A DNA stretch of 44,787 bases from Alphaproteobacteria bacterium (GCA_027482195.1 JAIXWE010000091.1:1-44787); one strand, 5' to 3'. Positions 8,000 to 16,802 are shown, counted from the stretch's first letter. Numbers and translations: made by a program. Notes: a model not told the origin generated them from the sequence alone.

Positions 8000-10270
8000 T
8001 TAACGTGAGGCTGTTTTCAGGCTTCCAAACTGACCCGCGACGCGGTCACGGGCCTCAATCGCCTGATCCATCGAATCTTGGTTGCCTTCAAAAGCGATCG
8101 TGGTCATCACCCCATCCCCATAGGAGAAGAGAACCGACGCAGACGAATTAGATTTTCCGCCCACGCATGCGATTTCATAGGCCGATGATTGCGCGGAATC
8201 TCCACTTGATGATGTGGGCGACGGCACAGCGGCGAATTCACCCTTACAGCGTGTGCGCGCACGATCAAGATATTGTTCAACACCCGCTTGGAATTCAGAC
8301 GCGGTTGTAAGTGTGCGTTGCTCCGCACTTCCTTGAAGCGCGTTGCTGCGCCAACGAAACGCTTGATAGCTTGGGTTATTCGCACCTTGCACCGGACGCA
8401 CGCCATCTTTTGTCGTGACACCCGCATCTTTTAAAAGCCGTGTGAAATCTTGTTGTGTTTGAAATTTCAACGCGGCCTGTGCCTGAGCCGGTGTTGCGGG
8501 CGGGTTCAGCGGTGCGAGAGATGGTTTTGGTGCAACAGGTTGCAAAGCCTGTTGTGCTTTTGGCATGGGTGCGGGAATTGGTGCGGGCGAAGGTGGCGGC
8601 AGATCTTGCGCGGTAACAGGCGCAACCGCACCGGCCATTTTACCCGTTGGCACAGGCATATCTTGTGTCACAGACATTTGCGCCAAGGCATTATTATTTT
8701 GCGTGACCCCAGAAATATTTCCGGCCGCCGGCTCAACACCGGTTGCGCGCAATTGCCCTTCCAACATCTCAATGCGATCTTGCATTTCCGTGAATTTCAC
8801 CACTTGCGCCTGATCAGCCACAGCCGGATCAAAAAGAAGTGATTCAATTTCTTTTTTCTCACCGATACAGGCGGTTTTTTGTTGTTGAATCAACGCACCC
8901 AAACGGCGAATTTCACGTTGTGATTCTTGGTAACGGCGCGTGGCTTGTTCCAAGTCCCAATTATTGCCCGTTGATTTAATCTGGCTTTGTTCTTGTTGGG
9001 TTTGCAATGTTTCAAGTTGCGTTTGCAAAAGATTTTTTTGATCTTGCGCCGCCGCCAATTGCGCGCGCAATTGCGCAACCGCGCCATCATCTTGGGGGGC
9101 GGCTGGCGCTTGCGCATTATTTACTTTTTCTTTCAATTGCGCATTTTCGCTTTCAAGCATTGCGATTTTTTGTGTTTGCTCTTGCGCAATTTCGGGAGAG
9201 ATGATCGAAGCCGGTTGCACTTTTTTCTCAAGCTCGGATTGGAGTTTTGAGATCTCAGCCGTCAAGGATTGATTTTGTTTTTCCAAACTTGCAAGTTTTT
9301 GTGTGTCGGCCGTTGCCTGTGAGGCCGCCGCGGACGCGGATGTGCTTTGCGTTTTCAACGCATCGCGTTCTTTGCTCAGCGCATCAATTTGTGATTTTAA
9401 TTTCGCATTTTCGGATTGCAAATTTGTGATCTGTTCAACCGTCTTTGTATCAACGGGCGGGGCTGCGGGTGCCGCAGGAGCTTGCGTTTTTGCCGCGAGT
9501 TGTTCTTTGAGCTTTGCAAGTTCCACTTCGTTTGCGCGCAATTTTTCCTGAAGCTCATTTGTTGCGGCCACATTCGCCGCCGCCGGTGCTTGGTAACGCG
9601 TGCGCGCTTCTTGCAAAGCTTGCTTTAAACGGGCGTTTTCAGCCGCCAAATTATCGGCTTGCGTGGGTTGATTGGGTGATACTTCCGCCTTTAAAGGAGA
9701 TGATACCATTTCCGTTTTTGCGGATTGTTTTTCAGGCGCGGTGGGGGCAGCGGCCGCCGCAACCGTTGGTGAAGGCGCGTTTATCGAAGCCACACATTTT
9801 GCCAATTGATCCGATGCCGTATCCATTTTCGCCGGAGCAAAATCAAAATTCTTTCCGGCCACATTGACGTTTAATTTTCCAACCGCACTTAACGCATTGA
9901 TAAACGCGGGATCAGAACCAACACTGACCACAATCACGTTTTCAGATTGCGGACGCGCCGCCGATGTGACCACTTGATCGCCTGCGCGCAAGGTTACTTG
10001 CGTTCCTTTTGACGGATCAAATATTTTTGATGGCATATCAAACGCCACAGAAAATTGCCCATTCGGATTTTTTGCAATCGTCATCACCGTATCATCGGCA
10101 TATTTTTGCGCCATGGTGCAGTAACTTCCAGCGGCCGCACTTGAAACACGGTTCACTGACCAACCGGTTTTTGCCGACGTCGCCGCCAAAGCCGTTGAGG
10201 CCATGAGGCCGACAATGCCAAAAGCCAAAATTTTTCCCGAAGTGCTTGTAAATGAAAATTGATCACGCAT
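8000..10270 (-). CDS. Exported coiled-coil protein of unknown function
   Basis: A 756-residue protein. The N-terminus has a hydrophobic segment (about residues 14-30) ending in TALA, which fits a signal peptide or anchor. Residues about 36-170 make a globular domain starting GWSVNRV with two cysteines (in YCTMAQ and LAKCVASI). Then comes a long Gln/Glu/Lys-rich coiled coil (about 205-500), a Pro/Ala-rich linker (about 545-600) and a C-terminal region of about 130 residues with RTRCKGEF and YEIACVGG, probably another disulphide pair. No enzyme motif is visible. It follows the TcpQ-module gene by about 100 bases on the same strand, so both may belong to one envelope or secretion assembly. Function not recognised. 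Confidence 0.8.
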   Translation of the reverse strand: MRDQFSFTSTSGKILAFGIVGLMASTALAATSAKTGWSVNRVSSAAAGSYCTMAQKYADDTVMTIAKNPNGQFSVAFDMPSKIFDPSKGTQVTLRAGDQVVTSAARPQSENVIVVSVGSDPAFINALSAVGKLNVNVAGKNFDFAPAKMDTASDQLAKCVASINAPSPTVAAAAAPTAPEKQSAKTEMVSSPLKAEVSPNQPTQADNLAAENARLKQALQEARTRYQAPAAANVAATNELQEKLRANEVELAKLKEQLAAKTQAPAAPAAPPVDTKTVEQITNLQSENAKLKSQIDALSKERDALKTQSTSASAAASQATADTQKLASLEKQNQSLTAEISKLQSELEKKVQPASIISPEIAQEQTQKIAMLESENAQLKEKVNNAQAPAAPQDDGAVAQLRAQLAAAQDQKNLLQTQLETLQTQQEQSQIKSTGNNWDLEQATRRYQESQREIRRLGALIQQQKTACIGEKKEIESLLFDPAVADQAQVVKFTEMQDRIEMLEGQLRATGVEPAAGNISGVTQNNNALAQMSVTQDMPVPTGKMAGAVAPVTAQDLPPPSPAPIPAPMPKAQQALQPVAPKPSLAPLNPPATPAQAQAALKFQTQQDFTRLLKDAGVTTKDGVRPVQGANNPSYQAFRWRSNALQGSAEQRTLTTASEFQAGVEQYLDRARTRCKGEFAAVPSPTSSSGDSAQSSAYEIACVGGKSNSSASVLFSYGDGVMTTIAFEGNQDSMDQAIEARDRVAGQFGSLKTASR

Positions 10271-10367
10271 GGTGAATCCCCTGTTTTAACGAATCTCGAT
10301 AGCTTGCAAATCAATACTTTATGTATAAAATTGACCGCGCGTTGGCAAGAAAAAACGCCAAAACCCC

Positions 10368-11522
10368 TCAGCTTTGTGGGGGTGTTCCAAGCTTTTCTTC
10401 GCGAATAACCAAAACCCGCTTCCCATCGACCGGATTACGGTAAAGCTGGCCGCGCGGACGCGAGAGGTCTTGATCATATTGCCCCAAAAGCTGGGCAACC
10501 GCGTCTTCGAAACTGCTGGTTTGGCTGAGGGTTGATTTCACCGCCAAAGACGGGCTGGCTTGCCAAACAATGGCGACACCCGCCTGATCCGCCCAGGATT
10601 TCAAAACCTCGTTTAACGGCGCGCCATTCATGGCAAACCACCGCGCACCCGGCGTTGTCAATTGCACGGGTGGAACTTTGTCAACTTGTGGGAAATCCGC
10701 AACATTTGCCACAGATGTCGGCGCAGCAGGTTGCGCTTGTGGGGCTTGTGGTGTTTGTGGCGCTTGCGCGCGCATCTCAAATAATTTTTCAACCGCGCGG
10801 TCATAGCTCCCGAAGAATGAGAAATCTTGAGACAAAACAAAATTGCCTTGCGGAATATTTGTTGGCTTTGTTTCCAAACGCTCCGCCCAGCGCGCAACAA
10901 CAGCGTTAAATTCTTCGCCCTGACGTGCGCGCCAGCCTTGAGTCGTTCCAGACGGTGCCGCCGGTGCAAAAGAAGATGCAGGATTGTCACGCATCATCAC
11001 ACCCGCATCACCCGGTTGTGTCATGGTCACATCAAGCGGCATTTCGGTGACAGGTTGTGGTTGCAAAACCATCGGAGATTGCGTGCGTGTTGGTGCGGCG
11101 GCCGGTTCAATGCGTGACGGCGTTTGCGCCTCTGGCACAGGCAAAGATTGCATGCCCATTTCTTGAGGAATTTCTTGAGGTGGCGCAGAAACTTGAGCCT
11201 GAACTTGCGCTTGAGTTTGAGTTTGTGCCTGAAGGCTTTGCGGAATGTAACGCTCGTTGATAATGCTCAACGCTGGCGTGACATTTGAAAATTCTTGCGC
11301 GTTTGAGTTTGAAACGGGTTCAGCACGCATAACCGATTGGCGCGCACGCAAATGATCTTTTCCCAATAAATTGACCGTCCCGGAACGTGTTTGCACCTCA
11401 TAAACCGGTGGACGATAATTACCCCCCACACCCGGTTGCATTTGATCTTGCGCCAGCGCAGGAAAAGCAACACCGCACATCACACCCAACATCAAAAATG
11501 TTTTCATGGTTTGTTTTTTCAT
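10368..11522 (-). CDS. Exported protein with two TcpQ-like modules
   Basis: A 384-residue protein. The start at 11522 has GGAGC about seven bases upstream; the longer frame to 11651 would overlap prfB. A signal peptide (MKKQTMKTFLMLG... ending PALA at about residue 24) leads into a Gln/Pro/Thr-rich low-complexity region (about 95-190). Residues 295-376 resemble the C-terminal domain of toxin co-regulated pilus protein Q (W.....PL..VL..WA...G..I.W......V.S.......F..A...LL......). Residues 203-252 look like a shortened copy of the same module (FNAVVARWAERL ... FGSYDRAVEKLF). TcpQ-like domains occur in pilus, secretion and DotD/secretin-associated proteins. The partner machine is not in the window. 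Domain call is moderate, role is inference. Confidence 0.75.
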   Translation of the reverse strand: MKKQTMKTFLMLGVMCGVAFPALAQDQMQPGVGGNYRPPVYEVQTRSGTVNLLGKDHLRARQSVMRAEPVSNSNAQEFSNVTPALSIINERYIPQSLQAQTQTQAQVQAQVSAPPQEIPQEMGMQSLPVPEAQTPSRIEPAAAPTRTQSPMVLQPQPVTEMPLDVTMTQPGDAGVMMRDNPASSFAPAAPSGTTQGWRARQGEEFNAVVARWAERLETKPTNIPQGNFVLSQDFSFFGSYDRAVEKLFEMRAQAPQTPQAPQAQPAAPTSVANVADFPQVDKVPPVQLTTPGARWFAMNGAPLNEVLKSWADQAGVAIVWQASPSLAVKSTLSQTSSFEDAVAQLLGQYDQDLSRPRGQLYRNPVDGKRVLVIREEKLGTPPQS

Positions 11523-11556
11523 CGTCTTGCTCCGAAAAATAAATTTATCTTTGTTG

Positions 11557-12688
11557 TTAATCCACGTCATCAATAACGACAGATGATTCACCTTTAATTT
11601 TTTGCGCCAACGCCGCATGCAGATAATCGTCAATATCACCATCAAGGACATTTGCCGAGTCTGTTCTTTCCACCCCTGTGCGGAGATCTTTTACCATTTG
11701 ATAGGGTTGAAGCACATAGGAGCGAATTTGATGTCCCCAGCCAATATCGGTTTTATTGTCATACTGGGCCCCGGCTTTATCCTCGCGCTTTTTCAATTCC
11801 CGCTCATAAAGGCGGGCGCGCAACATCGCCATCGCTTGGGCGCGGTTTTTATGTTGGGAACGGTCATTTTGGCACGCCACAACAATTCCGGTTGGGATGT
11901 GCGTGATGCGCACCGCGCTGTCTGTTCTGTTGACGTGTTGTCCGCCCGTGCCGGAGGCGCGATAGGTATCGACTTTTAAATCTTTATCCAAAATTTCAAT
12001 GGTAATGGTTTCATCAATGACCGGTGAAATCGACACCGACGCAAACGACGTGTGACGACGTGCATTGGAATCAAAAGGTGAAATACGCACCAAGCGGTGA
12101 ACACCGGTTTCGGTTTTCAACCATCCGTAAGCCTGATCACCTTCGATTTGAATGGTGGCGGATTTGATCCCCGCTTCATCGCCTTCGGTGCGATCAAGAA
12201 CTGTCACCTTATAACCGCGCTGTTCCGCCCAACGCACATACATGCGCAACAAGATTGACGCCCAATCACATGACTCAGTACCGCCCGCGCCGGAGTTAAT
12301 TTCTAAGAACGCATCATTGCCATCAACTTCGCCTGATAATAAGCTTAATAGCTGAAGTTTTTCGGCCTCTTTCTCAAGCGCAAACAAGGCGGCTTCGGCT
12401 TCTTTGACAATGCCTGTGTCATTCTCCGCCTCACCCATCTCAATCAATTCAAGATTGTCGCGCAGCGCGTTTTCAACCGTGCGCACTTTTTGAACATTTT
12501 GTTCAAGACGCGTTTTTTCACGCATCAAGCCTTGTGCTTTTTCAGGATTGTTCCAAAGGTTGGGGTCACCCGCGAGAGCGTTTAATTCTTCGAGACGTAA
12601 AAGCGCATTATCCCAGTCAAAGATGCCTCCGCAAAAGCGAGAGGGAATAAGTAATTGTTTCTTTGATGTTCAAAATTTCTGCGCGCAT
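11557..12688 (-). CDS. prfB: Peptide chain release factor 2, with programmed +1 frameshift
   Basis: RF2 recognises UGA and UAA stops and releases the finished protein. The gene is in two frames: 23 codons from ATG 12688 ([19 protein letters not shown]...) end at an in-frame TGA at 12617-12619, and the main frame resumes one base further on (GAC TGG GAT...) to the stop at 11557, giving 376 residues. The junction carries the classic RF2 elements: GGAGG, then CAT CTT TGA C. The main part has the stop-recognition SPF (RISPFDSN) and the peptidyl-hydrolysis GGQ (GTGGQHVN). The start has AGGA four bases upstream. Annotation that uses only one frame would begin wrongly at 12528. Autoregulation follows from the mechanism: low RF2 lets the ribosome slip at UGA. 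Confidence 0.96.
12617..12635 (-). promoter_or_regulatory. prfB programmed +1 frameshift site
   Basis: Read leftward, the sequence is TTGCGGAGGCATCTTTGAC: a Shine-Dalgarno-like GGAGG three bases before the slip codon CTT, which is followed by the in-frame UGA and then C. This is the same arrangement as in the known bacterial RF2 autoregulatory sites (AGGGGG-TAT-CTT-TGA-C). The SD-like element pairs with 16S rRNA and pushes the peptidyl-tRNA one base forward when UGA decoding is slow. The sequence itself shows the elements; use in this organism is inferred from the restored reading frame. Confidence 0.93.
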
Positions 12689-12712
12689 CATGTCCTCATG
12701 TGATTGTCAAAA

Positions 12713-13288
12713 TTATGCCGCGATTTGCTCGGCTTCATTCTTTTTCTCATCAATCACAAAATTGATCAATGTCTCAACCAAAAGCGGCAAATTGTCATTA
12801 TCCGCCTGAGCAGAAATCACGTTGTAATGAAGTGTTGGGCTGTCGACTGAAAACACGCCGCCCGCATTATTAATCTCGTCCGCAAATTTTTCAGGGGCAT
12901 TCAGCATCAAGCCATTCACTTGATTGGTCGCCACCAACAAATGCGCCGCATCAGACAAAATCACCGTTGGCTTATGCGCCGCCAAAAACCCACCAATGAA
13001 ACGACGCGTATGTGCGGTAAGTTTCAATTTATCATGGCTGCGGCTTCCGCCCGGGATCACCAAAATATCAAAATCGGCGGCCAAAGCATCCGCTAATGGA
13101 CATTCCACCGCGAAGTAATGTCCCCAATTTGTCCCCTGCCATCCATTGGTCAGGCCATTTTCAATACTGACAATTTTGGGAATTCCACCTGCTTCTAACA
13201 CACCGCGCTGAAAAGTCGTCATCTCGTTTTCGTTAAATCCATTCGCAATCAAAATCGCAACTTTTTTTCCAGCCAATGGCTTTTGCAT
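12713..13288 (-). CDS. DJ-1/PfpI-like protein lacking the nucleophile cysteine
   Basis: A 191-residue protein of the DJ-1/PfpI/class I amidotransferase-like fold. It opens KKVAILIANGFNENEM, where the family has the conserved Glu (here Glu in NENEM), and has the strand DILVIPGG. Where PfpI and DJ-1 have the elbow AICHG with nucleophilic Cys, this protein reads ILSDAAHLLV, so the Cys is replaced by Ala while the His is kept. The classical peptidase/deglycase reaction is thus unlikely. The ATG at 13288 has AGGAG about eight bases upstream; a GTG one codon earlier is possible. Its stop is 24 bases before the prfB start, on the same strand, so co-transcription is likely. A binding, chaperone or different chemistry role is open. 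Confidence 0.85.
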   Translation of the reverse strand: MQKPLAGKKVAILIANGFNENEMTTFQRGVLEAGGIPKIVSIENGLTNGWQGTNWGHYFAVECPLADALAADFDILVIPGGSRSHDKLKLTAHTRRFIGGFLAAHKPTVILSDAAHLLVATNQVNGLMLNAPEKFADEINNAGGVFSVDSPTLHYNVISAQADNDNLPLLVETLINFVIDEKKNEAEQIAA

Positions 13289-13465
13289 CACTCAACTCCT
13301 CTAATGACGGTCTTTTTGAAGGGCGAACCAAGATTTTATATGTTTCTTCGTCCGTAAACTGATTCGGTTATGTCAACCTTTTCTCAGGGTGTCGGAGTAT
13401 TATGCAACGCAGCATACGATGTCAAGTTTTAATTTTGTAAGCAAGTTCCACACGATAAAGTTTTT

Positions 13466-13520
13466 TCAGCTTTACAAAGCTTTTACAGACCCGTTAAAAC
13501 AATGCATCAGCTTTACAAAG
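13466..13520. repeat. 14-bp direct repeat upstream of the Pal-like gene
   Basis: TCAGCTTTACAAAG occurs at 13466-13479 and again exactly at 13507-13520, 41 bases from start to start, about four helical turns. The second copy lies just before the ribosome binding site (AAGGGG) of the lipoprotein gene at 13536. Such spacing on one face of the helix would suit a regulator binding twice, but it could equally be chance duplication. No identified regulator fits. Confidence 0.6.
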
Positions 13521-13535
13521 TAAAAAGGGGTTCTT

Positions 13536-14453
13536 ATGACGTCATTCAAAAAAATTGCCATGGCTTTTGTCTTGGTCGCCGCCATCGGGCTTTCGGGTTG
13601 CAGCAAGTTCAAGAGCAAATCCGAAGTGGAAGCCTTGAACGAAGTGCAAGCGGTGGGAAGCCCCTTTACCCAATCTTTGGCGACGGAATATCGTTCCTTG
13701 GCAAACATCTTGCAAAATAACGTCATGGATTATCCGGACTCACTTCATTTTGCGCGCAAAGGTCTGGCGGCGGCTTCGGGTGAAGTTGTTCTTCCCGAGC
13801 CGATTTCGGATTGGAATTTACAACCCCCGCACATCGAAGAATTGGCCCCTGCCCGCGCGGCTTTGGTCGCAGCGTTAGATCGCGGTGGGCGTGAGCAAAT
13901 GCCGCAAGTGGCGGCCGTCGCACAATCACGTTTTGATTGTTGGATTGAAGCGCAAGAACGCCGTTGGGACAAAGAAGTCACCACATGTAAGAACCAGTTT
14001 ATGGATGCACTGAATCAACTTGGCGCCGTTGTCGCGGCCGCACCACCCGTTGCACCGCCATCCGATGTCATGGCCCCCGTTACTGCGGGTGAAGCACCAT
14101 CAGGCCCCATGGCGGTTGAAGATGCCAAATATTTGGTGTTCTTTGATTTTGACTCATCCCGTGTTGATCAAGGCGGACAAAGCGTTGTCGACAGTGTGGT
14201 GGCCGAAATTCGTCGCCAAAATATCTCAAGCGTGAACGTGGTTGGTCACACCGATACATCCGGTGCGAATGATTACAATGAGCGTTTGGGAATGCGCCGT
14301 GCCAATGCCGTCAAAAAGGCTTTGGAAGAGCGTGGCATTCAAGCAAACATTATCAACAGCGAGACACGCGGCGAAAGCCAGTTGATGGTGCCAACACCGG
14401 AAGGTGTGCGTGAGCCCGCCAACCGTCGCGCCGAGATTACATTTGTGAAGTAA
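13536..14453 (+). CDS. Pal/OmpA-family peptidoglycan-binding lipoprotein
   Basis: A 305-residue outer-membrane lipoprotein. A short signal peptide ends in the lipobox LSGC (Cys at about residue 22), so it should be lipidated, with Ser at the next position favouring the outer membrane. The middle (about 30-190) is a helical, unrecognised region that starts KSEVEALNEVQAVGS. The C-terminal ~110 residues are an OmpA-type domain: YLVFFDFDSS, VNVVGHTDTSGANDYNERLGMRRANAVKKAL, and ETRGESQL...NRRAEITF, which bind meso-diaminopimelate in peptidoglycan. At 305 residues it is longer than typical Pal (about 160-180), so it may not be the tol-pal Pal; no tol genes are near. AAGGGG precedes the ATG by eight bases. 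Confidence 0.9.
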   Translation: MTSFKKIAMAFVLVAAIGLSGCSKFKSKSEVEALNEVQAVGSPFTQSLATEYRSLANILQNNVMDYPDSLHFARKGLAAASGEVVLPEPISDWNLQPPHIEELAPARAALVAALDRGGREQMPQVAAVAQSRFDCWIEAQERRWDKEVTTCKNQFMDALNQLGAVVAAAPPVAPPSDVMAPVTAGEAPSGPMAVEDAKYLVFFDFDSSRVDQGGQSVVDSVVAEIRRQNISSVNVVGHTDTSGANDYNERLGMRRANAVKKALEERGIQANIINSETRGESQLMVPTPEGVREPANRRAEITFVK

Positions 14454-14456
14454 TCT

Positions 14457-15035
14457 TCACAAACACATTTTGTGTGCTGTTAAATCTTCTAAAAAAGCAC
14501 TGCGATCACCGTAGTGCTTTTTTATTTTCAGTTGTGATGGGGGAATGATGCCGAATGTAATGACCTCAGGTAACTCATAACGATCTTCTTGCTGGAGATA
14601 GTGCGCGTAGGGCACACGTTTTTCCCAATAAGCGATACGCGCTTTTATCAGAAAATTATCTCGCTCCTCTTGTGATTTATGGCACACACTTATGCGTTCT
14701 TCGCCGAAAAACACGGCTCTTTCGGTGACAAAAACATGATCATCCGGCGCATGGCATTCCAAACATACCAGACCTTGCCGGGGTAATCTCACAGACTCCT
14801 CAAGATGCGATTTGCCAGACAAAAATGGATCTTCCGCAATCCATGTCTTTGGAAAAGGTTCAAGAACGCCGAATATTGCGTTTGCGTGCGCTTGATCAGG
14901 AAGATTGGTGGCGGATGCAAAATGAAGACTTAAAAAACGCCTCAAGGGCCTCAGCCCCGGCTCACGCCAATCTTCGCCCCCTTTGAAAATGGAACGCAGA
15001 TTTGAAAACGCCGTGTAATGATAAAAAATAGCCAT
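14457..15035 (-). CDS. Hypothetical protein, possible ART/DarT-like N-terminal motif
   Basis: A 192-residue soluble protein with no signal peptide. It begins MAIFYHYTAFSNLRSIFKGG...GLRPLRR, which recalls the opening H-x-T/S...NL.SI...G(L) of DUF4433/DarT-like and other ADP-ribosyl-transferase-fold proteins; this is only a short resemblance. Later conserved-looking stretches are LVCLECHAPDDHVFVTERAVFFGEERI and YAHYLQQEDRYELPEVITFGIIPPSQLK; the latter looks like the late strand seen in such proteins that report a position for the protein's residues. No antitoxin-like partner is next to it. The start lacks a strong ribosome binding site. It ends 3 bases after the stop of the convergent lipoprotein gene and contains that gene's terminator. 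Function not assigned. Confidence 0.7.
   Translation of the reverse strand: MAIFYHYTAFSNLRSIFKGGEDWREPGLRPLRRFLSLHFASATNLPDQAHANAIFGVLEPFPKTWIAEDPFLSGKSHLEESVRLPRQGLVCLECHAPDDHVFVTERAVFFGEERISVCHKSQEERDNFLIKARIAYWEKRVPYAHYLQQEDRYELPEVITFGIIPPSQLKIKKHYGDRSAFLEDLTAHKMCL
14491..14523. terminator. Bidirectional terminator-like hairpin
   Basis: An 11-bp perfect stem pairs AAAAAAGCACT (14491-14501) with AGTGCTTTTTT (14513-14523) around an 11-base loop. It lies 37 bases after the stop of the Pal-like gene and should end that transcript. It falls inside the 3' coding end of the leftward gene at 14457-15035, which reads through it. Confidence 0.8.
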
Positions 15036-15076
15036 GTGTGATGACTACATGAAGGTTTCCAAAAAATGCAAACTTT

Positions 15077-15991
15077 TTATGCGCCAAGATCAGCGGGATC
15101 AAAGTCAAAATCTTTGTTACAAAACTCACAATTCATGGTGATTTTACCGTCAACTGTGGCCTCAACGCGATCTTCGACTGAGAGCATATTTAACACACGG
15201 GTTAATTTTTCAGGCGTACAGCGACAGCCCTTGCGCAAAGGCTGTGGGTCATAAACGCGCACACCTTCTTCGTGAAAAAGACGATAAAGCAAGGTGTCAT
15301 CATGCAACCTTGGATCAAGCAATTCCTCATCCTTACACGTCATCAACAAAATTTGCGTGCGATTCCAATGATCATTGATGGGTTTATCATCTTGCGGAAT
15401 TTTTTCATGATCCGGCATATGTTGAAGCATAACAGCGCCCGCGCGCCACCGCCCATCATCCCCACACGTCACGGCCGTGCGCACCGCGGTGCGAATTTGT
15501 TCCGATTGCATGAAGTAATGATGAATGGAATCTTCAAGGCGCTTTCCTTGAAGCTCAACAATCCCTTGATACCGCTCCATATGATCGCCTTGATCCACGG
15601 TAAACGCCAAATATCCTTTACCGAAAAGGTCAATCACGGTCGGGCTTTCATCAAGAACATTCAGTTTTTCTTTATCATAGCCGGCGGTGGCGCGCACATC
15701 ACCCGATGATGTCACATCGGACACAAGACGTGTTACCGCACCATCACCTTGCGCTTGAAGAATAAAAATTCCTTCATATTTCAACATGGACGATAAAAGA
15801 ACCGACAACACCACACTTTCCGCCACCAATTGTGCAACCGGTTGCGGGTAAGCGTGAGGAAGCAAAATATCATCAAGTAATTTTCCAAGGCGCACGATGC
15901 GCCCACGAATGTTCGCACGCTCCAGATGGAAAGTTTGCACATGGCTATCATCCGGCAACGGAAAATTGACAAGGCCGCCCGTGTCACTCAT
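15077..15991 (-). CDS. hslO: Hsp33 redox-regulated molecular chaperone
   Basis: A 304-residue cytoplasmic holdase that is switched on by oxidative unfolding. The Hsp33 N-domain is plain (RANIRGRIVRLGKLLDDIL, then HAYPQPVAQLVAESVVLSVLLSSMLKYEGIF.LQAQGDGAVTRLVSDV). The C-terminal zinc site has the family's four cysteines, CxC in RKGCRC and CxxC in NCEFCNK; oxidation of these releases zinc and activates the protein. Its ATG overlaps the stop of the ABC-2 permease gene by four bases (ATGA), so the two are translationally coupled on the leftward strand. Confidence 0.96.
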   Translation of the reverse strand: MSDTGGLVNFPLPDDSHVQTFHLERANIRGRIVRLGKLLDDILLPHAYPQPVAQLVAESVVLSVLLSSMLKYEGIFILQAQGDGAVTRLVSDVTSSGDVRATAGYDKEKLNVLDESPTVIDLFGKGYLAFTVDQGDHMERYQGIVELQGKRLEDSIHHYFMQSEQIRTAVRTAVTCGDDGRWRAGAVMLQHMPDHEKIPQDDKPINDHWNRTQILLMTCKDEELLDPRLHDDTLLYRLFHEEGVRVYDPQPLRKGCRCTPEKLTRVLNMLSVEDRVEATVDGKITMNCEFCNKDFDFDPADLGA

Positions 15992-16788
15992 GACTTAATC
16001 TTATACCCCGTTTTCAAAAGCCACCAACATATCAAACCCAAAAGGCCGCTGACACTTGCAAGAACAACCATACCCGTGACGGGGGATGCTTCGGGAATCC
16101 CTATAAAACCAGCACGAAAACCATCAATCATATAAAAGAAAGGGTTTAACAACGCCACTTGTTGCCACATAAAAGGTAATGCATCAAGCGCGTAAAACGT
16201 TCCCGACAAAAAGGTCAAAGGTGTGACAATAAAATTTGTCACCGCAGCCATATGATCAAATTTTTCAGACCATAAACCTGCCAAAACTCCCAAAAGTCCC
16301 ATCAATAAATTTCCAAGAATGGCAAAGATGATAATCAAGAACGGCTGATGAATGGGCAAATTCAAAAATACTTCCAAGACAATCAAGCCCGCAACACCAA
16401 TCATTAACCCGCGCACCAACGCCCCAATCACATATCCGCACAAAAGTTCGAACGGCGAAAGTGGCGGCATCAAAACATCGACAATGGTGCCTTGAACTTT
16501 TGCAATGATCAAAGACGATGACGAATTCGCAAACGCATTTTGTGCCATCGCCATCATCAAAAGCCCGGGGGCGAGAAAATGAAGATAAGGCATTCCAAGA
16601 ATCACGCGCCCTTCCCCGCCCAAAGCCAACATGAAAACTACAAGAAACAAGAACAGCGTCACCAACGGCGCCAACACCGTTTGCATATAGACATTCAAAA
16701 ATCGCCCTGTTTCTTTCTGGACAAGGGTGAGAAGACCTATAAAATTAAATCCGCGCAAGAGTCGCGGCGTAAGACCCGAATTTTCCAT
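15988..16788 (-). CDS. ABC-2 type transporter permease
   Basis: A 266-residue integral membrane protein with about six hydrophobic segments and the ABC-2 permease pattern: QTVLAPLVTLFLFLVVF, then GLLMMAMAQNAFANSSSSLIIAK, LSPFELLCGYVIGALVRGLMIG and late FLSGTFYALDALP...LNPFFYMIDGFRAGFIG. The last block (LNP..Y.ID..R...) is typical of YadH/DrrB-like exporters of lipids, glycans or drugs. No ATP-binding subunit is beside it, so its ATPase must be encoded elsewhere. It overlaps hslO by four bases and diverges from recX with only 14 bases between. Substrate unknown. Confidence 0.88.
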   Translation of the reverse strand: MENSGLTPRLLRGFNFIGLLTLVQKETGRFLNVYMQTVLAPLVTLFLFLVVFMLALGGEGRVILGMPYLHFLAPGLLMMAMAQNAFANSSSSLIIAKVQGTIVDVLMPPLSPFELLCGYVIGALVRGLMIGVAGLIVLEVFLNLPIHQPFLIIIFAILGNLLMGLLGVLAGLWSEKFDHMAAVTNFIVTPLTFLSGTFYALDALPFMWQQVALLNPFFYMIDGFRAGFIGIPEASPVTGMVVLASVSGLLGLICWWLLKTGYKIKS

Positions 16789-16802
16789 CTGGTTTAGGTA
16801 GC

